NCBI GenBank assembly: GCA_037577475.1
Contig: CM075202.1
Location: 12,670,501-12,734,500, forward strand
DNA length: 64,000 nt
DNA from: Chaunax sp. Z400
Lineage: Eukaryota > Chordata > Actinopteri > Lophiiformes > Chaunacidae
Direction: 5' to 3'
The notes below the pieces were generated by a model. The model saw only the letters and a list, made by a program, of their open reading frames with translations. It had not been told where the DNA came from and ran no database searches. Below, in pieces: positions 1 to 12,300 of the stretch (positions are counted from its first letter, which is position 1; each line of letters opens with the position of its first letter). The position numbers were made by a program, and so were the translations under genes.

Positions 1-354
1 TGTGTGTGTGTGTGTGCGTGTGTATGTGTGTGTGAGTGTGTCTGCGCCCCCATATGCGTGTGGGGCTGTGCACCAACATTACTTTGTATGCACATCAGGT
101 CTTCCTCCTGTCTTAATATTCTCATGGATGTCTAGTGCAGCTCTGCAGTGAGCACTCAGCCAGTTCATTTAATGAAAGATTATGTAGGCATCTGTCTTAA
201 ACTAAACTAACCTTGACTCTCCTCCTCCATATCGTCTTGCATGAAATCTCACTTTGAAAAAAACGACTTTGTATCATTAGCTCGTCACGTTTCTCGTGAC
301 GCGTGTCAAAGCTTTGACAGAAAAGTCTGTGAATGATGATGTGTCTTGTTGCAG
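1..354. other. snap91 upstream intron with a TG microsatellite
   Basis: The first 34 bases are a TG-rich simple repeat. The rest is intron leading to a polypyrimidine and AG acceptor at 353-354. I see no gene here; the preceding coding exons of snap91 lie outside the window. Confidence 0.7.
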
Positions 355-3300
355 ACCTGGTGTCAGCCACCAATACCACCAACGTGAACATCCCTCAGAT
401 GGCCGACACGCTGTTTGAGCGAGCCACCAACGCCAGCTGGGTCGTCGTCTTCAAGGCCCTCGTCACCACTCATCATATGTGTGTCCATGGCAACGAGGTA
501 AGTGATCGTGAGCCTGGTGCAAGTCATTTTTTCAAGCTTGAATCCAGTTTTATTAAGTGATGCAAGATTCATTAGAAGGATTAAATTTAGTTGGTTGTTG
601 TTTATTTTTATATTATCTTTTGGGTGCTTAGCGGGTTCCGTGTGGTGCTGAGGGGAGTTTTATAGATCAATGAAAGCTTTGACCACAATTCCTCAAAAAT
701 ATGAAGAGAGTCCTGTGGGTTCGATGTGGAATCCATGGGAGCTGATAAATGTGATAGAAGAAAAGTTCCACTCACAGTCTTCTTGTAGTATTCAGCTTCC
801 TTTCAGTCACTGCCCATGATAGACTGTTTATTGTGGTTTGTTTCTCTTTCTCAGAGGTTCATTCAGTATTTGGCTTCCAGGACTTCCTTGTTCAACCTCA
901 GCAACTTTATCGACAAAACCGGCTCTCACGGTAAGAGCGGTATCACAGTATCTGTCAATGCAAATAGGAGGCAGGCAGAAATAAACTCAAAAGGAGCCAT
1001 CTGGCAAATAGGAGGTGCATGGACATGGTCACGCACATGCAGGAGCGCGCACACTCATACACATGCACACATGCATGCAACCAGATGCTTACATTTCTGT
1101 CTCATGTGAAATTCCACTCTCATTTTCAACCATTTTATGACTGCATTTTTCTGTATTGATCACCTTGTCTTCCTGTTCTTTCCTCTGTGTTTATCACAGA
1201 TGCACATTGCTTAGACACATTTGTAAGCACGTTTAAATATATGAGAAAACTTTAATTCAGATTGGCTGATAAATAGACATTTTGTGATCAAAATGTTGCC
1301 ATGTCATGTAGAATAAAAGAAATTGGTCACAAAACAGCAGTGTGCTGATATTTCTTCACTATTTTTTTTTTTTTTACGAATAACCCAGCTCCTGCACAAA
1401 ATGTATTGATATGATGTCTTACTTTTTTGCCCAATTCATAACATTCATTTCCACTATTGTTGGCACCTCTATTGCAAAGACGACCAGATTGCTCTCTATT
1501 TTCCATAGATTAGCAGATAGCAGCAATACAGGACAAATGATGACAAATAATTTATTAATTCATTTAATTTATAATGAAAACATGAAATCATACAGAAATG
1601 ATGCCAGGTTGCCAGCATGACTGGATCACAAATCAGGCTCCATTTTCCCAGGACATTTGGTGCCTGGTGGCAGACAAAATTGCACAATCAAAGCAATGTT
1701 TACCGAGAACCAAGCTAAACGCAGATGGTGTCAATATTCAATAGCCATTACAAATGTGCAATCAACATTTACATGAATATATATTAAAGCACAAAACACA
1801 AACCATTATCTATTGCAAGTTTAAAGGAGCAGCTTAGTTGGAAGTGCTTTTTATGCAGACTTTGTGTTCCTGTGCTTCCAGAATTGTTATATTACCTGCT
1901 GCAAGAAGAACATGCAAATTAATGAGCATATTATTTCTAAAAATACAAAGCAAAGATAATGAACTCTGTTCTGTTTAGGCTATGACATGTCTACGTTCAT
2001 CAGACGGTACGGACGATACCTGAACGAGAAAGCCTTCGCCTATCGTCAGATGGCTTTTGATTTCACCAGAGTCAAGAAGGGGTAAGTCATAAATGGAGTC
2101 CATCCTTTAAGCTCTTATCATTTAGCCATTTAACTCATTTATTAGTTTGGTTTTGTATTGTTACTTGTGCTTTATCCAATGGCTTTTGGTATATACCTGT
2201 GGAGCATCTCATGCTCTGTTGTATTCTTTCAGCGCTGAGGGTGTAATGAGGACCATGACCACCGAGAAGCTGTTGAAAGGCATGCCTGTCCTTCAGACTC
2301 AGATTGACACACTCCTCGAGTTCGATGTGAGTCAGATGTTGACTTGACTTCTTCATCTGTTTGATGGAAACATGCAGCATCACAAGACAGAGGTTTCTCT
2401 TCTCGTTCTCTCAGGTTCATCCCAAGGAGCTGAACAATGGGATCATCAACGCAGCATTCATGCTTCTCTTCAAGGACTTGGTCAAACTGTTTGCATCCTA
2501 CAATGACGGAATCATCAACCTATTAGGTCAGTAATGCACAGGGACCTCTTTTTTGGCACCTCAAAGATGTAAAAATGGATCATTATGACTCTGAACCTGC
2601 AAACTTCTTGCTATCATAGAGAAATACTTCAAGATGAAGAAGAGCGACTGTAAGGAGGCCTTGGAGATCTACAAGAGGTTCCTGACCAGGGTGACAAAGA
2701 TTGGGGAATTCATGAAGCTTGCTGAGGTAAAGGACAACCAAGCGCATTTAATATGACCTACATGATTAATTATATATGTCATAGCAACCTCATGTCATGA
2801 ACTTGAGTAAAAATAAATTGACTTTATACTTTTAAATTGCGTGGTGCATAGGCCATAGCACAATTTTGTGTGCAGGTGATATGTCAAACCTTCCCAATAA
2901 CCTCTTTGGAGAGCAGATCCACAGTCAAATGACCTTTGGATCTTGTTATTTTATTGTTATTTTACACCCTAAACCTTGAATGGAGCAAAAGGGATTATGA
3001 TGTAATTTAACCTGAATTTAATAGATGATTGTGGTAATATTTTCAGTCATAATGGTTTTAAAGCCAAATTTAATTTGGAATGGTCATACAGACAATATTT
3101 TCTTTTAGTTTTCCACACTATTTCTGTGGCTTAGATGACTTTAATTAAAGGAATATTACAACAATGCTCTGTACTGACTACAATTGACAAAAAAAACTAG
3201 CTGTAAGAGCAAAAGAATCAAAAACTAGAAAGCACTCGGACAGGGTAGACCTCCGCCAAGGCAGCTCAGTTTCCCCAAGTTGCCATTTCACCCCAAAGCA

Positions 3301-6300
3301 AAACTGCAGTCACTTTGTTGCAGACAGCCTCATCTTGTGGAGCCTTGTAATCATTACATTACAACAGTACATGTGGTATAACTAATAAAATATTAAAAAA
3401 ATTCCTCGATCCAGACGATGGTCCGGATCACCACCAAAATCTAATCAAGTGTTCTGTTCCTTGAGCCACTTTCTAACTCTCCAGAAAATTTAATCAAAAT
3501 CTGTCCATTACTTTTTGTGTTATCTTGTTAATAAACCAACAAACGAACGCCTGCAAAAACATAACTTCCTCCCTTGGCGGAGGTAATGAAAGACCAGTTG
3601 TAGTTTACAATATTACACAAATAATTTGTTTTGAAGTTATATGTTTATTTTTGTAATAACATTTTTACATCACTGAGTTGTATGGTCTCTCAAATTCTTA
3701 TATGGCATTTTTTATGCATCATATTTAGACGCCTCTGCTCTTCACAGAACTTAATGGGAAAAATGATCATATCATTGGACTTTTGCATATGGAATGGATG
3801 AAACTGGAATGATCTGTATGCATTTTGAAGAGACTGGGCTGGTTATAGTGTGTGGCAATGCTGATTTTAAACTCCTCCCTTTAACAGACAGTTGGAGTTG
3901 ACAAAAATGACATCCCTGACATCAACTACGTAAGTTAAAATTCACAACTCTCATATATTTTTTTTATGTCTGGAAGGATGCAGATGCACATGAATCATGA
4001 ATACCACCACCAGCAGACACACACACAGATACACCTATGACTCACCCACCATCATCTCCCCGCCTAGTGTCTCCACCCGGGGGTAGTGGTGGATCTCGCA
4101 GACTCAGATGATGAAGACTGTCCTTTTCATCCTCTTGAGGACCCGGTAACACAGGGTTCCCTGGCTGAGTGCCTGTTTACAGGATGGAGTGTCAGCATGT
4201 TGGTCCTAATTGAATTTCAGACTAATGGAAGTTTGTGTGTGTTTATACTATACATGCATAACAGTGTTGCAGTGAGATCTTCCAAAGTCACCCTCAATTT
4301 TTTACCACTTTTCTTCTTACCATTGAAATGTAAACATTGATTTAATGCACAGCCTGACAATGTAGGAGACAAGTGGAAATTATTCTGTATTAATAACTCT
4401 TTTTTTTTCTTTTTTTAGGCTCCCAGCAGTATCCTGGAAAGTCTGGAAACACACATGAACGGCCTGGAGGATACAAAGGGTGGAAAGAAAGGGTAAGAGA
4501 TTTTTTTAGGGAGTAATTGGCTTTTTCTCTCAGCGTGACACCAGATACAAAGAATCTTTGTCACATAAGAACAAAAGTAAAATTTGAGGTCTGAGAAACT
4601 GTCACTAAAAACCTGACGAAACCAAGAGAAATGTGCTTTATTTATAGAATTTACTTTAACCCTTCCTCTCTTTTATCCCCTTTATGTTCATTTGGAATCA
4701 CCAGTGAAGGGTGAGCATATACTGTGTTTTGTTTGGAGTTCACTAACTTCTAAGAAAACTCTGTAGATTTATTTTACTGTCATTTCCCCCACAGGTAAGC
4801 TTACACATTGTTCACATGTGAATTATAGCTTGTAGGTGAAGAAGAAACCTAATCAATATTATGCACAAAAGCTAACTAATTTTACATGTGAAAATGTGTG
4901 TACTGGTGTGATTACATGTGAAAGAAACATGTTTTGATCAACAGTGAGTCACCTTGTGTGTATTATCGCATCCTGATATGCAGTGTGAATCAGTACATGA
5001 AGGGTTTTTTCCAAGGTTGAATAGGTAATTAGCAAACAATTCAAAGTTAGCAGTTGAAACAATTCATGCACCAGATGATGATTACAGTATATTGCTGCTT
5101 TGGAAGCAAACTCTTCATATGATCACATATGATGCAATCTGTCTTGCCCATTTGTTAAAAAAAAATAGACACATCAGATAATTTTCAGTCTCTGTGCAGC
5201 AGATTTCAAGCATAATCACTAACAATGCCTCTTATTCCTTCTCTCTTTCAGGTCTCCAACAAAGGTGAGATGCACGTTCGAGACAGTCTATATTTTGTTG
5301 TGCTCCTAAAGTCTGATGCACTGCTGAAGAAGGGCTGCTCTGTCTGTCTTCCAGGGGTCTCCGACAAACAACGTGTCTCCGACATCGACCCCAGCCAAAT
5401 CCTCAAACGCTGTTCCCACACTGCAGCCTCCTCCTGCAGGGGAGAGTGCTGCTGCCGCCGCCGCTGCTCCTGAGCCAGCAGAAGAGTAAGTGTCCGTTTG
5501 CTGTAAACTCTCGGTGACTTCCTCTTTATTCTCTGCCTCTCCGTGATTCTACCCATGTTACTGTTGTGGCTGTAGAGACGTTAGGTCTGTCGATCAGTAA
5601 CTTTGGTTCCTGCTGAAAATCTTAACAACTTTTTGATGCATTGCTTTGAAATTTTACATAGATATTCATGGTTCCCAGAGGATGCATCCGACTGACTTTG
5701 GTGATTCCCTAACTTTTTGTTGAAAGACATTTTTTTTTGGTTTTGATACCTGTACTATCTAACCACTATAATAGAGGTTGAATCCTGCTGGCTACCTCCG
5801 CTGTAGTTTGCATTTAGCGCTTAATACAAAATGTTAGCATGCTAATCTAAGAATCTAATCATTCTTCTGTATTTCTGCCTCATTCACCAGTTCCTTGTTG
5901 GATCTGGATCCACTGTCCTCCTCGGGTCCCTCAGCACCATCAGCTGCCCCCACGTCTTGGGGAGGTCAGTCTCTTCTTTCCTGTCAAATCAGCTGCTGGT
6001 TTGTCTGAAACAATGCAAATGTACTTTTTTAATATTTAAAGTATTTTAAGCTACCATTACAGTGAATGGCAAGAAAATAAGTAGCCTATTTTCTTTTACC
6101 TGCATGAAACAGTCTGTCTCTGTAGCTGAGGTTACATGAGAAATGGTTTCATTAACAGGAAACGACTGTTTGTTTTAGCCGAGTAGACTGATGCATGGAT
6201 GAACCGTCATGAACTGTTTTATTCTAGGCTTGAACTAACATGTGTTTTCCTTGTTTTCCACTTGCATAGATCTTCTTGGATCAGGTGAGTCTCTCTGCTG

Positions 6301-9300
6301 TCCACTTCACCTCCAGCCTTTTGTCTAGAGTAGTCTTAAATCACCATCCAGGATTCCTCAATGCCATTAACTTTTTTTAATTAACAAATGTGAAATTGAG
6401 GTAACCTGGAAACGATGTCACTGTTTTAATCCAAACTAAACATGAAGATAGGCTGCATTGTACAAACGTCACGTGGTTACCTCCCTGTTTGTCTCCTCAA
6501 GCTGTTCTCTTTAGTCTGAGTAGTCTCTTTGTTTCTCTCTGCTTTCTCTCTCCCTTCCCTCAACATACTCCATTGTCTGTTTTTTGTTTACAACGGGGGC
6601 TATTTTGGTTGTTTGTTTTTTATTTGTTGGTTGTGATCGGATGGTGTTGGGTAATTTTGCAACTTTTGATTTTGTTAAAATTTGGATTTTGCTTTGGTTG
6701 ATCAATTCCAAAATGTATTAATTGGGCTTGATTTGAATTGGACCTTCTCTTTTACTTGCTTTTCTCACTGTTGTAACGGTGACTCGACTGGTTGTATTGG
6801 TTGCTCTTTTGTTTTATTTTGGTACCTTTTTTGGGGGATTTTGGAACGCCCCATTGGTACTACCAGAAATGGGCGATTCCTTGCTATCTGAACCCACCCT
6901 CACAGCAGAGCCCACCCCCTCCTCCGCAGCAGCAACGCCCACTCCTGCAGCGGCAGAGCCTGGTGCCTCTCTAGCTCCTCCCACTAGCACAGCAGCCGCC
7001 ACCTCCCCTGGTGCCGCCAATATGGATCTATTGGGAGGTCAGTGGGCTTCCAGAAAATTCTCTACGAAAGAATCACTCTGGGAAGCTCAGCCCTAAAACC
7101 ATCACACATTATGATAATACAAAGACGGCTGCATGTTCAAATACATATGTAGACAGAACTTTGCTGATTTATGTCTTTTTTCTGCCACTGAAGTCGCATC
7201 ATCAATAACAGTGAAGTCTAAATGATGCATTCATACACGCCACTGTCATTTTCAGCTATCAACTGCCTAGTATGCCTCAGAAAGTATTACGTTTTAAACA
7301 AATTATTAGAAACTTAATAATCATATGAATAGATTGCATAACAAATACAGAAATATACAAATAAATTGTAAAATACGGAAATTTTACCTCAACTTTCATT
7401 CAGTAACATGCCTCTGGCTCCTGTTAGCTAGAGGAACAACAATATGAAAGTCGTTTTTATTCTGAATCCACAAACTTAGGTTGCTGCAGTAAATAAACAC
7501 CATGCACAGACATTTTTTTTCTTTTACCTGACAGGGATTTGAGCTTACAACACCAATACCAAAAAGTTTGTGACATGTAAAATGTCATCAAAATCAGAAT
7601 TATATGATTTGGGCAATTGAATACAGTACAAAGACAATATATTTAATATTAAAAATGACAAACCTTATTGTTTTTGATAAATATATCCTCATTTTATTTC
7701 TTTAACAACACTCGGTAAACATTTGTGAAGAGAGGACACTAGTTGTTGAAGTTTTCAAAGTGGAATTCTGTCCCATTCTTGCTCGATTTAAGACTTCAGT
7801 TGCTCAACAGTCCGAGGTCTCCATCGTCATATTTGGTGCTTCGTAATTCCAGGTCTGGACTGCAGACAGGCCAGTTTAGTACCAAGACTCTTTTTCTCTG
7901 AAGCCATGCTGTTGTAAGGGGCGCTGAAGTTTATACTTTCAGTCATATGATTATTTATTATAGAATTATGTAATTTATTAGCATTGGCCCGTCTGAGGCT
8001 CCATACGAAATAGATCTTTCAGGCTGATAATATACAGAAACACATAATCTCATTTTCTCTCTTGTAGGCATGCACACATACACTATTCTTCCATCAATAA
8101 TTAAACATGAGACATTTCTACATTATGTAATTATGTCACAGCCACACACTCACCTTTGGCTTGCACGTAAACATACTGCTGCACTCATTCTCCACGTGTG
8201 TCTTGTTTGATAGGCAGACATGCTTTTCTGTGATCTCAGTGAAAAGCAGTTCTATCAAACATGGCTACAGCTACAGATGGCTGCTGTAATACTTGTAGAA
8301 TTGCTTATTCTGCTCTCTGTTGAGTAGATTATACCTTACGTAGTGCCTCCTGTCTGTATTCCCATTTGTCCATTCACCTGTCAGTCATTAATGTCTGATA
8401 TTAATGCTGTAAGCTGCACTTTTTTACATCATATTTATAAGTCCTGATTATTTTCTCTTTAAATGCACTGAGCTTACCTTTTTACCTGATGTTCTCTTTT
8501 CCTCCTCACTTTTTCTGACTCATTATTTTCACTTATCATCTTTATTTCTTCCTCTGTGACTGTCCCGCTGTCCTTTGCTGGGGTTTGTGTCAACCTCAGA
8601 TGCCTTTGCAACACCTGCTGCTTCCACTGAGGCCTCTGTAGCTGCAGCTGAAGGTGGGGCTGCCGCTACGTCGACCCCAGCCACCAACGCCGGAGCTGGT
8701 GGGTGACTGAAAGCCTGTCTGTGTGTGCAACTGTTTGTGTGAGTGAGTCTGAGTCAGTGGTGCAAAGTAACAAGTACAAAAAAGCAAATATTATTATTAT
8801 TATTATTATCATTATTATGACAGATAATAAATACAGTGTTTAACCCACTCATGGAGCTTACATGCTTCATTAGGTAGCTAGCTACAGCAGTCATTGTATC
8901 TACCTGACATTAAAAACCTTTTGCATTGAAAACTACCAAGAACTTAAGGTAGTAAAGTTGCAAATTGTATTCTAACTAAATGAATCATTTAAAACAATGT
9001 TAAAACCAAATTATAATTACTTCGTGACAGGATGTAAAGTAGCTAAAATTAAGTCCATCCCTAAAGCAGCTTACATGTTCATAAATCAGTAATAATCCAG
9101 TTGGCCTCTTTGATGCATCACAGTAGGAAAAGGTCTTCATAAACTCATGTCTGTAAGGTAAGTGCTACTGCCTGTCAGCTTAGCTTAGCACAAAGACTGG
9201 AACAGTTGAGTTTTTATAGAATTGAATAAATTAGATATGACATGTTATTGTGTGACTTTTAAAGGTACAGGTGGGTCCTTCAGCACCACTGATGTACAGC

Positions 9301-12300
9301 ATTATAAAGTGTATAAGGTGCTGCTGCCTGGCTTCCAATTTTGCCCAGTGGCCACTTGCAGTATTACAGCAAAAGATTCTCTTGCATCCCTATAAAACAT
9401 TTTCCCCATAGACCACTATGATAAAAGAGACATCTGTAGAACTGTTGACAGGATAGCTCCAACTGATTATGACTCTTTCTGATGTGACGTTTTGATTCAT
9501 AGTGGTTTTCCGTTTATAAAACTTTTTGATTTGAGAAAAATCTCTGACATCACCACGATGTAATGTCTGTGGACCGAGAGGAAGCATGTGAGGAGGGCCA
9601 GCAGGAGAAACAATGCTGTGCGTATTCAATAGGCCATGTGCCCTTGAAGTAAATCAGGAAACACGAGATGAGCAATCCTTATGGAACTGAATAGGTGCCA
9701 TCTTTGCGTTTAGTAACCAGATTATAATATGATTTAGACAGAGCGCTCTATCTTTCCCCCTGTTTTCCCTCTTTGACTGCTGACTGTGGCTTCCTGGTTC
9801 CTCTCATCTAACGTTCGTCTTCTCATCTAATGTAGAGTCATTCTATAAAATCAAATGTATTTTTGGGATCTGGATATTTCTGGATATTTCTATATTGCAC
9901 TACTACTGTGCTTTATTGCTACTTTTACTGAAGTAAAGGATTTCAATACTTTTTTTTTCCATTACTGATATGAGAGATGTTAATGATTTACAGACCTGGT
10001 TGTTTACATGCGCATGTCTTATTGGTCTCGATCCTTATTTCAGGGCTTCATCTCAAGACTTAATGCAGGGACAGTAGGCGTACAGATTTGCTATTCATCA
10101 CTGCTGGTTTCTGGACAGTGCTATTGTTGTTGCCATGGTGATCAAAGACAATACTCTTGCTTTTATTTTGGCATCAGAGGATTTGTGCGTTTGCTGTTAT
10201 GGAGAGTGATGCCCATAGCAGTTTTCTGGTATTAGTTGTGGTTCGTTGCTTAGATGAATACAAGCTACTGCGAAGGTGTTAAATAGTCAGGCCATTTGTT
10301 TGTCATTTTTTTGCCATCACAGATTCTATTTCTATGTGTTGCGGCTGACAGCAGGAGTGTGTTGGGGGTGCTACTCATTCTCTCCCATCATTCCTCTCTG
10401 ATTCCTCCTCCTCAGCTTTCATGTTAATGCTCTATTTCCATCATCATTACCACCATATAAACATATGTATATTTTCCGTTTTGTATTAAAGTCGGTGTCT
10501 AACATTCCCCCTCACTCTCTCCTCAACCCCGCACCCCACCTCTTCCCCCAAAGACCCCTTTGCTCCCTCAGAAGGTAGCAGCAACGCAGCAGCATCTCCG
10601 GGTCTAGACCTTTTCAACATGACAACAGTGGAGAATAATAACCCGGGTAGTTCACTGGATGCCTGTTTTAGCTCTGTGGTGCCCCAGCCCTCCCACTCCT
10701 CTTCCCCGTCACTTCTCGTCACATCCACTTCCAGCACCATCACCACCACTGCAACCATTTCAGCTCCCATAGCCCCCAGCACTACTTATCCTGTGACTGA
10801 CCTTTTCAGCGGTAAAAATAAAGATGTGTGTGGTCCGGTATTCATTTTTATGCCTTGTGCTTTGATTCATATTGATTAACAGCATTGTGATTTCCCTCTC
10901 TGATGCTGCCTGTCACCCTCTCCTCTTTTCATATGAACCTTAAACGGTCTCATCAGACTAATGCGCCTTTTTCAGTTGAACCTGGCTGCTGTGTGTGAGC
11001 ATCCTCACCCTTTTTTAATAAGCGTATGAGCGTTTTAACATTGCTGTCTCTGGCTGTGCATGCGTATGTAGATCTCTTTGATTCCATGCCAGACACAAGC
11101 CACACCAAAGCAGACCCCGCTCCCAGTGTTGACTTGTTTACAGCAGGTATCCTATTGCACCTACTCCACATTCTCTTGTTTGCTCTCACTCTGTGTCTGT
11201 TGACGAGCCTTCTGCCTGACTTTGAAAAGGAAATGAGATCGCTCTCTTCAGGGTCAGCTAAAAGCTATTTATCTTCCTGAAACATTTCCTAAATCACTCT
11301 TACCTCCTTTCCCGTTTCAGCTTGTACTGCCGTGCACTCCAATAGCGATTGATAAGCGTGCGTTATAATGAATCATGCTCAACAGTGTTTGTGTGTTTGT
11401 GTGTGAGGGCTCTAAACACCATCTCCACCTTCACCCCCTCAGCAGATCTGTTCAACTCCCCTGCCCCCATCCTCTCCTCTGCACCCCCACCCAAAATTGA
11501 CACGGGAGCCGTCATGAGCCTGTTTGGTGGTGGGTAACTCATATGACTGCCTGCCCTCACTTTTTCTCCCCTTTTCATGAACACATCATCAATGGAGAGG
11601 AGTATAATGCAGGAAACACGATTAAAACATCTCAAATTCATATTAGGCTTCTGTAATGCTCATAACTACTGGGTAGTTGTTGTATATTGTTCTGCTGCTA
11701 TGTGTTAGTTGCATTATCTTGTGTTGTTTGTGGACCAATCGTGGAAATATTACAAACAGATATCTGAGATGATGAGATTTCTTTTTTTGCTGGCCTTAGT
11801 GACTTTATTGAAATTTACTACAGTATCATTATCACAAAGGAGCTTGGCAATGTGTGTCCGATGGGAAAGATGGAGTGTGAACAAAGATATTTACATTATC
11901 TGAACATATGTGTGTTTCTAAATGCTTGTGTGCATGTGTGCATGTGACAGACTGATTTACATTCGAAGAGAAATGGTTCCTTTTTTATTTGAATACACAT
12001 ATATCTGAGTATGCTCAGCCTTCCTGTCTAACTCTCAGCACTTTCTTTGGCATTACCAGTGTGAAGCCGAAGGCTGACTCTTACCCCTTCTTTGCCCTCA
12101 TGCTGCAATGGGAACGGCTAAACCCACTTCGACCCGGCACGATATGGTTTCCTATACATTTTTGGGTGGAATTGCCAGAGTCCACAGGCGGAGACACCAC
12201 TGCTGCCACCGCTGCTACTGCCCCTGGTGCTGAGCTCATGTCAGGTAAAATGTTAAATGTCACTCTGCATGTGTAGTGTTTACAGCAGAGGGGATAACAA

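Noticed and set aside
4081..4146. Possible extra snap91 exon with an acidic stretch (DSDDEDCPF)
   Set aside because: The flanking exons 3888-3929 and 4419-4492 already join into the conserved ANTH sequence, and there is no good acceptor.
5225..5473. 82-codon plus-strand frame over snap91 exons
   Set aside because: It reads the 5252 and 5355 exons in the wrong frame and through an intron; the spliced frame gives the AP180-like sequence.
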